A stretch of 64,000 bases of DNA from positions 1 through 64,000 of the forward strand of contig NZ_MZXW01000015.1 of NCBI RefSeq assembly GCF_004123905.1, written 5' to 3'. This document shows positions 52,660-60,485 of the stretch, piece after piece. Position numbers and translations under genes: made by a program. Below the pieces are notes generated by a model. The model was not told the DNA's origin. It ran no database searches and saw nothing but the letters and a program-made list of their open reading frames with translations. The DNA is from Bradyrhizobium betae (GTDB lineage: Bacteria > Pseudomonadota > Alphaproteobacteria > Rhizobiales > Xanthobacteraceae). Within the stretch, counting starts at the first letter, position 1. Each line of letters begins with the position of its first letter.

Positions 52660-52681
52660 CTGGTACTTAAAAAAGAACCAG
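52660..52681. promoter_or_regulatory. Inverted repeat, likely MocR operator
   Basis: CTGGTACTT (52660-52668) and AAGAACCAG (52673-52681) are reverse complements except for one base, with four A between. It lies 17 bases before the GTG of the regulator and 45 bases before the DMT start. Confidence 0.65.
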
Positions 52682-52697
52682 ATCGAGAAGGAATAGG

Positions 52698-54146
52698 GTG
52701 CCAGTTTCGGATGACATGATCGCCGCGCTGATCGAGCTGAAGCGAACCGGCGAGGAAGGGCTCGTGGCCCAATTGGCGAGCCAGCTCAGGGAGCTGATTG
52801 GAAGCGGCCGCATCGGCAGGGGCCGTGCGTTGCCGTCGAGCCGTCGGCTCGCGAGCGAGCTCGGTGTCTCCCGCAACACCGTCACCTACGCATTCGAGCA
52901 GCTTGCCGCCGAAGGATATCTGGCTGCGTCGCACGGGCGGCGCCCGGTCGTGACGGTCGACGGCGATGAGCGCATCGAAGCAGCAGGCGTCGCTACGCCG
53001 CATGTGCGCTCGGGCACGCCGCGGCTCTCCCCCTGGGCTTCGAGGCTCAAGCAGGCGGACTGGCCGATGTCCTATCAGGCGCCGATGAAGCCGTTGCGTC
53101 CGGGACATGGCGATGCAAGGGAGTTTCCGAACGAGATCTGGGCCCGCTGCCTGCGCCGCAGCGCTGTGCGCGCAGCCAAGCGCGAGCTCGGCCCCGTCAA
53201 CCGGCCACGCCTGCGCGAGGCGCTCGCACAATATCTCGCGGCCAGCAGAGGCGTTCGCGCCACGGCGGACCAGATCCTGATCCTGCCGAGCGCGCAGGCC
53301 GCACTGACACTCATTGCAGCCGTGCTCATCACACCCGGTGAGGAGGTCTGGGTCGAGGATCCCGGCTATCCGGGCGCGGCGGCTGCGTTCCGCGCCTCCG
53401 GTGCGCGCGTGGGCGGCATCAGGCTGGACGAGGAGGGCATGCAGCGGATGCCGGGTGTCGCGGCCCCAAAACTGATCTTCATGACGCCATCGCACCAGCA
53501 CCCGACCGGGCGGCTGATGTCGCTGACCCGCCGCATCGAATTTCTCAGGCTGGGCAAGCCGGGCAAGACCTGGATCGTGGAGGACGATTACGACGGCGAA
53601 TTTCACTACGACAGCCGGCCGGTGCCGGCCTTGCAGGGGTTGGACGCCCATGGCCGCGTGTTCTATGTCGGCACCTTCGCGAAGGCGATGACCTCGGACA
53701 TCCGGCTAGGCTATCTCGTCGTGCCGCCGGCGCTGGTCGGCGCTTTGGAGATTGCGCAACGGCATATCGGGCTGATCGCCGCCGCCCACATCCAGGAAGC
53801 GTTGGCCGAGTTCATTGCCGACGGGCATTTTCTCGCGCATCTGCGCCGGATGCGCCGGCTCTATCACGCGCGCCGCGATCATCTCGTCGAGGGACTGGAG
53901 CGCCATCTCGGCGAGGTGCTCGCGGTGGAAGTGCCCTCGGGCGGCATCCAGCTCGTGGCTCGTCTCAAACGTGGTCGCGCCGATCAGGCGGCGGTCAAGC
54001 GGCTGGGCGAGGCGGGCGTTGTGACTCGCGCGCTGTCCGGCCTGGCGCTGGAACGGCCGCGCGATCACGGCCTGCTGCTCGGCTTTGCGGCGTGGCGCGA
54101 GAACGAGATCAGCGCGGCCCTGCGGACGATGGCATCCTGCTTCTAG
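52698..54146 (+). CDS. MocR/PdxR-type regulator (GntR HTH + aminotransferase domain)
   Basis: 482 residues. The N-terminal winged helix (LRELIGSGRIGRGRALPSSRRLASELGVSRNTVTYAFEQLAAEGYL) is GntR type. Residues from about 120 form a fold-type I aminotransferase domain: LPSAQAALTLIAAVLITPGEEVWVEDPGYPG, PSHQHPTGRLMS, VEDDYDGEFHYDSRP and the probable PLP lysine in GTFAKAMTSDIRLGYLV. The start is GTG at 52698 with AAGGA five bases before; an ATG at 52716 is the alternative. It probably controls the divergent DMT transporter in response to an amino compound or PLP. Confidence 0.9.
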   Translation: MPVSDDMIAALIELKRTGEEGLVAQLASQLRELIGSGRIGRGRALPSSRRLASELGVSRNTVTYAFEQLAAEGYLAASHGRRPVVTVDGDERIEAAGVATPHVRSGTPRLSPWASRLKQADWPMSYQAPMKPLRPGHGDAREFPNEIWARCLRRSAVRAAKRELGPVNRPRLREALAQYLAASRGVRATADQILILPSAQAALTLIAAVLITPGEEVWVEDPGYPGAAAAFRASGARVGGIRLDEEGMQRMPGVAAPKLIFMTPSHQHPTGRLMSLTRRIEFLRLGKPGKTWIVEDDYDGEFHYDSRPVPALQGLDAHGRVFYVGTFAKAMTSDIRLGYLVVPPALVGALEIAQRHIGLIAAAHIQEALAEFIADGHFLAHLRRMRRLYHARRDHLVEGLERHLGEVLAVEVPSGGIQLVARLKRGRADQAAVKRLGEAGVVTRALSGLALERPRDHGLLLGFAAWRENEISAALRTMASCF

Positions 54147-54157
54147 CGACCGCGCGT

Positions 54158-55381
54158 TCAGTCCGCCGCCTTCGTCACGATCCGGATCTCGGAGGTCAGT
54201 GTCCGGTGCACCGGGCACTTGTCGGCGATCTCCATGAGCCTCTTGCGCTGCTCGGCGTCGAGTGCGCCGTCCATCGCGATGTCGCGCTCGATTTGGTCGA
54301 GCATGCCATCGCGCGTCTCGCATTCCGCGCAGTCCTTGGCGTAGATTTTTGAATGCTTCAGCGTGACGGTGACGCGGTCGAGCGGCAGCGATTTTCGGTC
54401 GGCATAAAGGCGCATGGTCATGGAGGTGCAGGCGCCGAGCCCTGCGAGCAGGAAGTCATAGGGGCCGGAACCGGCATCTTCGCCGCCGGCCGCGACCGGC
54501 TCGTCCGCCACCAGATGATGCGGCCCGACGGTGATGATCTGGTTGAACTTGCTCTTGCGGGTCTCCTGCACCACGACCCTGCGCGGCTCCTCTACGACAT
54601 CCGAGACTTTCGCTGACTTTGCGGTGTCGATGTAGCGGCCCGCCCAGGCGACGATCATTTCGGCTGCGTAGAGTGCATCGGCCGGCTTGCTCAGCAGGTG
54701 GTCGGCGTGGTCGAGCGAGACGAAGCTCTTGGGGTGCTTCGCCGCCACGAAAATCTTCGTCGCATTGTCGATGCCGACGGTGTCGTCGACCGGCGACTGC
54801 ATCACCAGCAGCGCCTTGTGCAGCGCGGTGATGTCGTTCATCAACTCGTGCTCGGCGATGTCATCGAGGAATTCGCGCTTGATCCGGAACGGGCGTCCCG
54901 CGAGCGAGACTTCGACCTCACCCTGAGCGCGGATGGTGTCGATATGCTCCTTGAAGAGACCCGTGACGTGAGCTGGATCGGACGGTGCCGCGATGGTCGC
55001 GACCGCCTTGGCCTCGGGGATTCGTCCCGCTGCCGCGAGGATCGCGGCGCCACCGAGGCTGTGGCCGATCAGCAGCGACGGCGCCTTGCGTGTCGTGCGC
55101 AGATGATCGGCCGCGCGCACGAGATCGGCGACGTTGGAGGAGAACGTCGAATTGGCGAAATCACCCTCGCTGGAACCTAGCCCAGTGAAATCGAAGCGCA
55201 GCACCGCGATGCCTTTGGCGGCGAGCGCGACCGAGATACGCTTGGCCGCCAGGGTGTCCTTGCCGCAAGTGAAGCAATGCGCGAACAGCGCGTAGGCCGC
55301 GGGCTCGCTGTCCGGCAGTTCCAGCGCCGCCGCGAGTTGATGGCCGCCTTCGCCTGTGAATTGAAAGCGTTCCGTCGGCAT
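54158..55381 (-). CDS. Bifunctional alpha/beta hydrolase - OsmC family protein
   Basis: 407 residues. Residues 1-255 are an alpha/beta hydrolase with nucleophile in GHSLGGAAILAAAGR, FTGLGSSEGDF, and the acid/base in SPVDDTVGI and LDHADHLL. Residues about 275-407 are OsmC/Ohr-like: FLLAGLGACTSMTMRLYADRKSLPL carries the first redox cysteine and YAKDCAECETRDG more cysteines. OsmC proteins reduce organic hydroperoxides. The fusion is known in proteobacteria. It lies 25 bases after the molybdoenzyme gene in the same operon. Confidence 0.9.
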   Translation of the reverse strand: MPTERFQFTGEGGHQLAAALELPDSEPAAYALFAHCFTCGKDTLAAKRISVALAAKGIAVLRFDFTGLGSSEGDFANSTFSSNVADLVRAADHLRTTRKAPSLLIGHSLGGAAILAAAGRIPEAKAVATIAAPSDPAHVTGLFKEHIDTIRAQGEVEVSLAGRPFRIKREFLDDIAEHELMNDITALHKALLVMQSPVDDTVGIDNATKIFVAAKHPKSFVSLDHADHLLSKPADALYAAEMIVAWAGRYIDTAKSAKVSDVVEEPRRVVVQETRKSKFNQIITVGPHHLVADEPVAAGGEDAGSGPYDFLLAGLGACTSMTMRLYADRKSLPLDRVTVTLKHSKIYAKDCAECETRDGMLDQIERDIAMDGALDAEQRKRLMEIADKCPVHRTLTSEIRIVTKAAD

Positions 55382-55406
55382 GGGCTCCCCCGTTTCGTGT
55401 TTGAAT

Positions 55407-56066
55407 CTAATCGTCCGAATAGCGCTGCTCGGCCCAGGGATCGCCGCGGTTATGGTAGCCGCGGACTTCCCAGAACCCCGGCGCGTCTTCGGTCAGGAAC
55501 TCGATGGCCTGAAGCCATTTGGCGCTCTTCCAGAAGTACAGATGCGGCACGACGAGCCGCACCGGGCCGCCGTGCTCTTCCGTCAGCGGCTGGCCCGACC
55601 AGCTATGGGCGAGCAGCGCGTCCTCGGCGGCAAAGTCTTCCAGCGCGAGGTTGGTGGTGTAGCCATCATACGAATGCAGCACCACGAAGCGCGCATCCTC
55701 GCGCGGCTGGCAGGCCGCGAGCAGCTCGCGCGTCGCGAGTCCTTCCCACTGATTGTCGTAGCGCGACCAGGTCGTCACGCAATGAATGTCGGAGGTGAAC
55801 TGCGACTGCTTCTGCGCGGTGAACTCGGCAAAAGTCCAGAACACGGGATTTTCGATCGCACCGTAGACGTCGAGCCTCCAGCGCTCGTGCGAGACCGGCG
55901 GCATGACCCCGAGGTCGAGCACTGGCCAATCCTTGGTCAGGTGCTGGCCCGGCGGGAGGCGCTGGTCCTCTGCGCGTGCGATCTTGCCGGTGAGAAAGCG
56001 GCCCTCGCGCGCCCACTTTTCCTTGGAGCGTGTCAGTTTGCTGTCGGACGGCGTTTCGTCAACCAT
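55407..56066 (-). CDS. Sulfite-oxidase-like molybdopterin oxidoreductase
   Basis: 219 residues. The molybdopterin domain has IHCVTTWSRYDNQWEGL with the metal-ligating cysteine, HSYDGYTTNLALEDF, and VRLVVPHLYFWKSAKWLQAIEFL. It lacks the dimerisation domain of true sulfite oxidases and has no Tat or Sec signal, so it is probably a soluble cytoplasmic enzyme. The substrate is unknown. It starts four bases after the MFS transporter stop and ends 25 bases before the hydrolase-OsmC gene. Confidence 0.87.
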   Translation of the reverse strand: MVDETPSDSKLTRSKEKWAREGRFLTGKIARAEDQRLPPGQHLTKDWPVLDLGVMPPVSHERWRLDVYGAIENPVFWTFAEFTAQKQSQFTSDIHCVTTWSRYDNQWEGLATRELLAACQPREDARFVVLHSYDGYTTNLALEDFAAEDALLAHSWSGQPLTEEHGGPVRLVVPHLYFWKSAKWLQAIEFLTEDAPGFWEVRGYHNRGDPWAEQRYSDD

Positions 56067-56070
56067 GAAG

Positions 56071-57393
56071 CTACTCGTGGCGATGCATCGCGGAGGCGTG
56101 CTTGGTGTCGCGCATGGTGGAATAGATGATCAGTGACAGGCAGATGACGCCGGCAAGATAATAGTAGAACCATTCCTCGTGCCCGATGCTCTTGAAATAG
56201 AGCGCGATCGCCGGCGCCGTGCCGCCGAAGATCGAGACCGTAATCGCGTAGGGCAGGCCGACGCCGAGCGCACGGACATTGGTCGGGAACAGCTCGGCTT
56301 TCACCACCGCGTTGATCGAGGTGTAGCCCGCGACGAACAGCCACGCGCAGCAGATCAGGATGAAGGCCATGAACGGCGACTTCGTCTCCTTCAGCGTCAT
56401 CAGCAGCGGCACGGTCGCAAGCGTGCCGGCCACGCCGAAGAAGATCAGCAGCGGCTTGCGGCCGATCCTGTCGGAGATGGCGCCATAGATCGGCTGGAGG
56501 ACGGTCGCGAAAATCAGCGTGCCGAAGATGACGAAGGTGGTCTGGTCCTCGGTCAGCCCGACCGAGAGTTTCACAAACGTCTGCATGTAGGTGGTGAAGG
56601 TGTAGAATGCCGCGGTGCCGCCGGCGGTGAGACCCACGACCAGGAGCAGCTCACGTGGATAGCGCAGCAAATTGGTGATCGAGCCGGTCGGCTTCACCAC
56701 CTTCTTGGCTTCTTCGAAAGCCTCGGTCTCGTGCAGATTGCGCCGCATCACCGCGGCAAAGATCGCGAGAGCCGCGCCGATCGCAAACGGGATGCGCCAG
56801 CCCCAGGCCTTCAGCTCCTCGGGCGTCAGGAAGACCTTTTGCAGGAGCAGCAGCACGATGATGGCGGTGAGCTGGCCGCCGATCAGCGTGACGTATTGGA
56901 AGCTTGAATAGAAGCCGCGGTGCTTGGGATCGGCGACCTCGCTCAGATAAGTGGCGCTGGCGCCATATTCACCGCCGAGGCTCAGGCCTTCGATCATACG
57001 GGCCAGCGCCAGGATCACCGGCGCGGCAAAGCCGATCGTGGCATAGGTCGGCGTCAGCGCGATGATCAGCGAGCCGAAGCACATAAACACGACCGACAGC
57101 GTCAGCGAGATGCGCCGGCCGAAATGATCGGCGATATAGCCGAACAGCCAGCCGCCCAGCGGACGCATCAGGAAGGTCGCAGCGAACACCACGGCGACGT
57201 TCAATTGCTGCACCACGGGATCGCTGCCGGGGAAGAAGGCAGGAGCGAAATAGAGCGCAAACGCCGTATAGGCGTAGAAGTCATACCATTCGACGAGATT
57301 GCCGATCGAGCCGATGAAGATCGCCCTGATCCGGCGCTTGGCGTCGGCGATGTCGATGTGGTCGGAGGCCGGTTGGGTTGCTTGCTCAGTCAC
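56071..57393 (-). CDS. MFS transporter, metabolite:H+ symporter (MHS/ProP-KgtP) family
   Basis: 440 residues, 12 helices. IGSIGNLVEWYDFYAYTAFALYFAPAFFPG, RPLGGWLFGYIADHFGRR, ALARMIEGLSLGGEYGASATYLSEVAD and SDRIGRKPLL are the family hallmarks. It should import a carboxylate or betaine-like compound with protons. The start is GTG at 57393 with GGAGAGG six bases upstream, since a longer in-frame reading overlaps the P450 end. It follows the P450 by 29 bases and is likely in the same operon. Confidence 0.88.
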   Translation of the reverse strand: MTEQATQPASDHIDIADAKRRIRAIFIGSIGNLVEWYDFYAYTAFALYFAPAFFPGSDPVVQQLNVAVVFAATFLMRPLGGWLFGYIADHFGRRISLTLSVVFMCFGSLIIALTPTYATIGFAAPVILALARMIEGLSLGGEYGASATYLSEVADPKHRGFYSSFQYVTLIGGQLTAIIVLLLLQKVFLTPEELKAWGWRIPFAIGAALAIFAAVMRRNLHETEAFEEAKKVVKPTGSITNLLRYPRELLLVVGLTAGGTAAFYTFTTYMQTFVKLSVGLTEDQTTFVIFGTLIFATVLQPIYGAISDRIGRKPLLIFFGVAGTLATVPLLMTLKETKSPFMAFILICCAWLFVAGYTSINAVVKAELFPTNVRALGVGLPYAITVSIFGGTAPAIALYFKSIGHEEWFYYYLAGVICLSLIIYSTMRDTKHASAMHRHE

Positions 57394-57399
57394 GTCCGG

Positions 57400-57406
57400 C
57401 CTCTCC
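57400..57406 (-). promoter_or_regulatory. Shine-Dalgarno supporting a GTG start for the MFS gene
   Basis: On the minus strand GGAGAGG lies six bases before the GTG at 57393. Confidence 0.55.
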
Positions 57407-57422
57407 GCATGATTGGAAAGGC

Positions 57423-58643
57423 CTACATCGCCTTTCCGAGCAGAAATGGCAACTGGCGGGGGCCTCTGACCGTGCCTTGTGACCATGTCACGGTGCCTGC
57501 CGGATCGAGGGCGAAGTTCGGAATCCGCTTCAGCCATTCCTCCAGCGCAACCTGCATCTCCATCCGCGCCAGGTTGGAACCGACGCAGCGGTGGATGCCG
57601 AGGCCGAAGGCGGCGTGGCGGTTCTCCCGGCGGTCGATCACGACTTTGTCAGCGTCTGGAAACATCCTGGGGTCGCGGTTGGCGGCCGGGAAGGACAGCA
57701 GCACCATGTTGCCCGCCTTGACCGGGCAGCCCGAGATCGTGGTTTCCTTGACCACCTCGCGCGCCATCGTCACCGGTGAATAGGCGCGCAGCAGCTCTTC
57801 CACGGCGGTCGGGATCAGCCCGGGTTCGGCGATCAGCCGCTCGCGGTCGGCCGGGGTCTTTGCGAGATGCCAGAGCGAGGAGCCGATCGCGCTCCAGGTG
57901 GTGTCGATGCCGGCGATCAAGAGCAGCCGCAGCGAGCCGAGCACGTGGGATTCCTCGAGCGGGTTGCCCTCCTTGTCCTTCGCATTCATGAGATAAGAGA
58001 TGAGGTCGTCGGTCGGCTTTGTCCTGCGTTCCTCGATATGCGTCCTGAAATAGGCGCTCATCTCCTGCACGGCCTGGAGCAGCTTGCTCTCGTCCTTGAT
58101 GCCGAGCTCGAGGATCATGTGGATCCAGTTGATGAAAAGATCGCTGTCGCCCTCGGGGATGCCGAGCATGTGCGCAATGGCCTGAACCGGGATGTATTTG
58201 CTGTAGCGCGCGGCGGCGTCGACCTTGCCGTCGGCGATGAACCCGTCGATCAGCTCGTTGCAGATCGCGCGCATCCGCGGTTCCAGCTTCTTCATTGCAT
58301 CCGGCGTGAACGGCGGCAGCAGCAATTGCTTGGCCGGCTTGTGCACGGGCGGGTCTGAGGTGATCGGCGGCGCCGCGTTCCGCGCGACCTCGGGCCGGAC
58401 GTCGCGCACAATGATGCGGCGCGAGGAGAAGTGTTCGCTGTCGTTGGCGATCTCGCGCACGGCCTCATAGGTCGTCGGCATGTAGCACCCGAGGAAGCGC
58501 TCGGTGTGGACCACCGGGCTTGCGGCGCGTAGCTCCTCCCAGATCGGGAAAGGATCCTCCGTCCATTGCGGATCGGTGTGGTCGAAATCGTGGACCCAGT
58601 CGGTGACCGGCGGATGGGCGGCGGGCTGGCTGACGTCGGACAT
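57423..58643 (-). CDS. Cytochrome P450 (ferredoxin-linked)
   Basis: 406 residues from MSDVSQPAAHPPVTDW. The I-helix motif is AGIDTTWSAIGSS, the ExxR is EELLR, and the heme cysteine lies in FGLGIHRCVGSNLARMEMQ. The SDPPVHKPAKQLLLPPF and AFGLGIHRCVGSNLAR blocks mark a class I bacterial P450. It is directly preceded by a 3Fe-4S ferredoxin gene, the probable electron donor. The reductase is not nearby. The MHS transporter behind it may import its substrate. Confidence 0.92.
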   Translation of the reverse strand: MSDVSQPAAHPPVTDWVHDFDHTDPQWTEDPFPIWEELRAASPVVHTERFLGCYMPTTYEAVREIANDSEHFSSRRIIVRDVRPEVARNAAPPITSDPPVHKPAKQLLLPPFTPDAMKKLEPRMRAICNELIDGFIADGKVDAAARYSKYIPVQAIAHMLGIPEGDSDLFINWIHMILELGIKDESKLLQAVQEMSAYFRTHIEERRTKPTDDLISYLMNAKDKEGNPLEESHVLGSLRLLLIAGIDTTWSAIGSSLWHLAKTPADRERLIAEPGLIPTAVEELLRAYSPVTMAREVVKETTISGCPVKAGNMVLLSFPAANRDPRMFPDADKVVIDRRENRHAAFGLGIHRCVGSNLARMEMQVALEEWLKRIPNFALDPAGTVTWSQGTVRGPRQLPFLLGKAM

Positions 58644-58699
58644 TTCGAATCCCTTGAGGCTCGTGTTCGCTGAAAGCACCTGGGGCGGCAGAAGCCGCA

Positions 58700-58909
58700 C
58701 TACTCCTCGATCACATCGATCGCGATTTCCGGGCAATTGGATTTGGCAAGCCAGGCCTTGTCTTCGAGACCGGGCGGTACAGTGCCGTCGCCGGCTTCGT
58801 GGGCGTTGCCGTATTCGTCCAGCTCGAACAGCTCCGGCGCCAGCGCCTTGCAGCGCGCGTGGCCCTGGCATTTGTCGGGATCGACGTGAACCCTCAGTCG
58901 CTCTGTCAT
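58700..58909 (-). CDS. 3Fe-4S ferredoxin, P450 partner
   Basis: 69 residues. Cysteines 14, 20 and 59 (CQGHARC and NCPEIAI) with His17 in place of the second cysteine give the 3Fe-4S pattern common to P450-associated ferredoxins. It starts the operon, 56 bases before the P450 gene, and passes electrons from a reductase to it. The divergent TetR gene is 133 bases away. Confidence 0.9.
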   Translation of the reverse strand: MTERLRVHVDPDKCQGHARCKALAPELFELDEYGNAHEAGDGTVPPGLEDKAWLAKSNCPEIAIDVIEE

Positions 58910-58970
58910 CGCGGCTTCCTTGGTCGTGTGCGCGGGGCCCGAAGGGCGGCGCGTTCCTCATGTGGTTTTT

Positions 58971-59014
58971 ATATAAGTTATATCCTATTACATTCGCGAC
59001 AGGCTTCCCCTGTC
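58971..59014. promoter_or_regulatory. Divergent control region with two palindromes
   Basis: ATATAA G TTATAT (58971-58983) is a perfect palindrome in a markedly AT-rich block. GACAGG (58998-59003) and CCTGTC (59009-59014) form a second inverted repeat. Both lie between the ferredoxin and tetR starts and are good operator candidates. A minus-strand TTGACA at 59016-59011 could be a -35, but the nearest TAATAG is 20 bases away. Confidence 0.5.
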
Positions 59015-59042
59015 AAGCGCAAACTTATAGGCTCGGGCCGAG

Positions 59043-59690
59043 ATGCGTTCACAACTTGCCCGTAAGCCTGCGAACACCTACCACCATGGCGATCTCCGCG
59101 ACGCCCTGATCAAGGCCGCCTTGCGCGAAGCCGAGCGGGGCGGGGCTGAGGCGATCAGCATCAAGGCGCTGGCAAAGCAGCTCGGCGTCTCGCAGCCGGC
59201 GCCGTATCGGCATTTCGTCGACCGTGATGCGCTGCTAACGGCGGTGACGGCGGAGGCGTTCCGGCAGCTGAGTGCACTTCTGCGCGAGGCGATGGCGAAG
59301 CCGTCGAAGCAATCAAAGCTGTCGCGGCTGGCACAGGCGACGCTTGAATTCGGCCTACGCCGCAACGGCATCTATCGCCTGATGTTCGCGTCCCGCACCG
59401 TGTCATGCGCGGCCAAAGGCAGCGAGCTGCATGAGGCCACGCGCGAAACTTTTGGGCTTGTGATCGAAGCGTTGGAAGCGCCCGCGGTCGGTTTCTTGCG
59501 CGAGCGGCAAGCGCTCAAGATCTGGGCGGCGCTGCACGGCGTGGTGATGCTGGCCGAGCAGGGCCTGTTCACCGGTGAGGCCGCACATGCCACGCGCGAG
59601 GAGCTGGTCGAGGATTTCGTCAACGAGACGAAGGCTGCGCTCGCGGTTGCGATCAAGGACGTGCGGCGACGAAAAAAAGTCGACGCTTAA
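59043..59690 (+). CDS. TetR-family regulator of the P450 operon
   Basis: 215 residues. HHGDLRDALIKAALREAERGGAEAISIKALAKQLGVSQPAPYRHFVDRDALLTAV is the TetR DNA-binding domain. The rest (LEFGLRRNGIYRLMF, TRETFGLVIEALEAPAVGFL) is the TetR C-terminal WHG-type ligand domain. It is divergent from the ferredoxin-P450 operon and probably represses it. The stop overlaps the convergent racemase gene by four bases. Confidence 0.87.
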   Translation: MRSQLARKPANTYHHGDLRDALIKAALREAERGGAEAISIKALAKQLGVSQPAPYRHFVDRDALLTAVTAEAFRQLSALLREAMAKPSKQSKLSRLAQATLEFGLRRNGIYRLMFASRTVSCAAKGSELHEATRETFGLVIEALEAPAVGFLRERQALKIWAALHGVVMLAEQGLFTGEAAHATREELVEDFVNETKAALAVAIKDVRRRKKVDA

Positions 59691-60337
59691 GCTTTCGCTT
59701 TCAGCAGTCTCATCAGCTTGTTGACCGCGCTGTCCGGGGTTGTCACGACAGGGCGACCGGTGGCCTCGGCGACCAGCGGTGCGGTGGCCGCGATGCTGAA
59801 TTGCGCGAGCGCGATGACGTCGCAATCGCGCAGGTCCTTTGACGCCTCGACAATCAGCCTGTCGTGCGTGGCGCGGTCACCGCGGTCGAGTGCGGCCAGC
59901 GCGCCGTCGGCAAGCTTTGGCACCACCTGGACGGAGGCCGGAAACTCCGGCGGCATCGAGGCCAGCGTCGGCGGGAAGGTCGAGAGCAGCCCGATCTTTT
60001 TGCCCATGGTCACCGCCCGCTCGATCATCGCCTCGTTCGGCTTGAGCACCGGCATCGGCGCATGCGCCCGCGCGACCGCCTCGATGCAGGGGCCGAAGGC
60101 CGAGCAGGTGAACAGGATCGAGTCCGCCCCCGTTGCTGCCGCATAATCGCCAAGCGCAAGGAAGCGCTCGGTCATGGTGTCGTTGAGCGCACCGTCGCGC
60201 GCCAGATCCGCCGACAGGCTATCGTCGAGCAGGTTCATCAGCCGCGCCTCCGGCCACGCCGTCGCGAATGCCGCCTCGATCGGAGCGATGGAGTGCTTGA
60301 GGGCGTGGATGAGGGCGATGCGAGGGGGCGTCGTCAT
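59687..60337 (-). CDS. Asp/Glu/hydantoin racemase family protein
   Basis: 216 residues. ALIHALKHSIAPIEAAFATAWPEARLMNLLDDSLSADL, LFTCSAFGPCIEAVA with the first catalytic cysteine, and the C-terminal IALAQFSIAATAPLV fit the family. The second cysteine position appears to be Phe/Ser (AQFSIA), so ordinary two-cysteine racemisation is doubtful; maleate isomerase or decarboxylase-like chemistry is possible. It is in the same orientation as the amino-acid binding-protein operon, after a repeat element. Confidence 0.72.
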   Translation of the reverse strand: MTTPPRIALIHALKHSIAPIEAAFATAWPEARLMNLLDDSLSADLARDGALNDTMTERFLALGDYAAATGADSILFTCSAFGPCIEAVARAHAPMPVLKPNEAMIERAVTMGKKIGLLSTFPPTLASMPPEFPASVQVVPKLADGALAALDRGDRATHDRLIVEASKDLRDCDVIALAQFSIAATAPLVAEATGRPVVTTPDSAVNKLMRLLKAKA

Positions 60338-60358
60338 TGAATGTGGCTACCTGGCAGG

Positions 60359-60480
60359 TCTCGTGCCCCGGACGCAGTGCAATGCGTAGCATTGCGCTGC
60401 AGAGCCGGGGCCCATTTTGGCCGCTGGGTCCCGGCTCTGCGGAGCAGCGTTGCGCGCCGCACCGCGTCCGGGACACGAGA
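60359..60480. repeat. Palindromic repeat (CCGGGAC/GCGTCCGGG type)
   Basis: TCTCGTGCCCCGGACGC at the left end mirrors GCGTCCGGGACACGAGA at the right, with an inner pair AGAGCCGGGGCCC and GGGTCCCGGCTCT. It separates the racemase-like gene from the amino-acid binding protein. I recognise it as a dispersed Bradyrhizobium element. Confidence 0.7.
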
Positions 60481-60485
60481 GATGT

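Noticed and set aside
58985..59016. TTGACA/TAATAG promoter for the ferredoxin operon
   Set aside because: The spacing is 20 bases, too long for a confident sigma-70 promoter.
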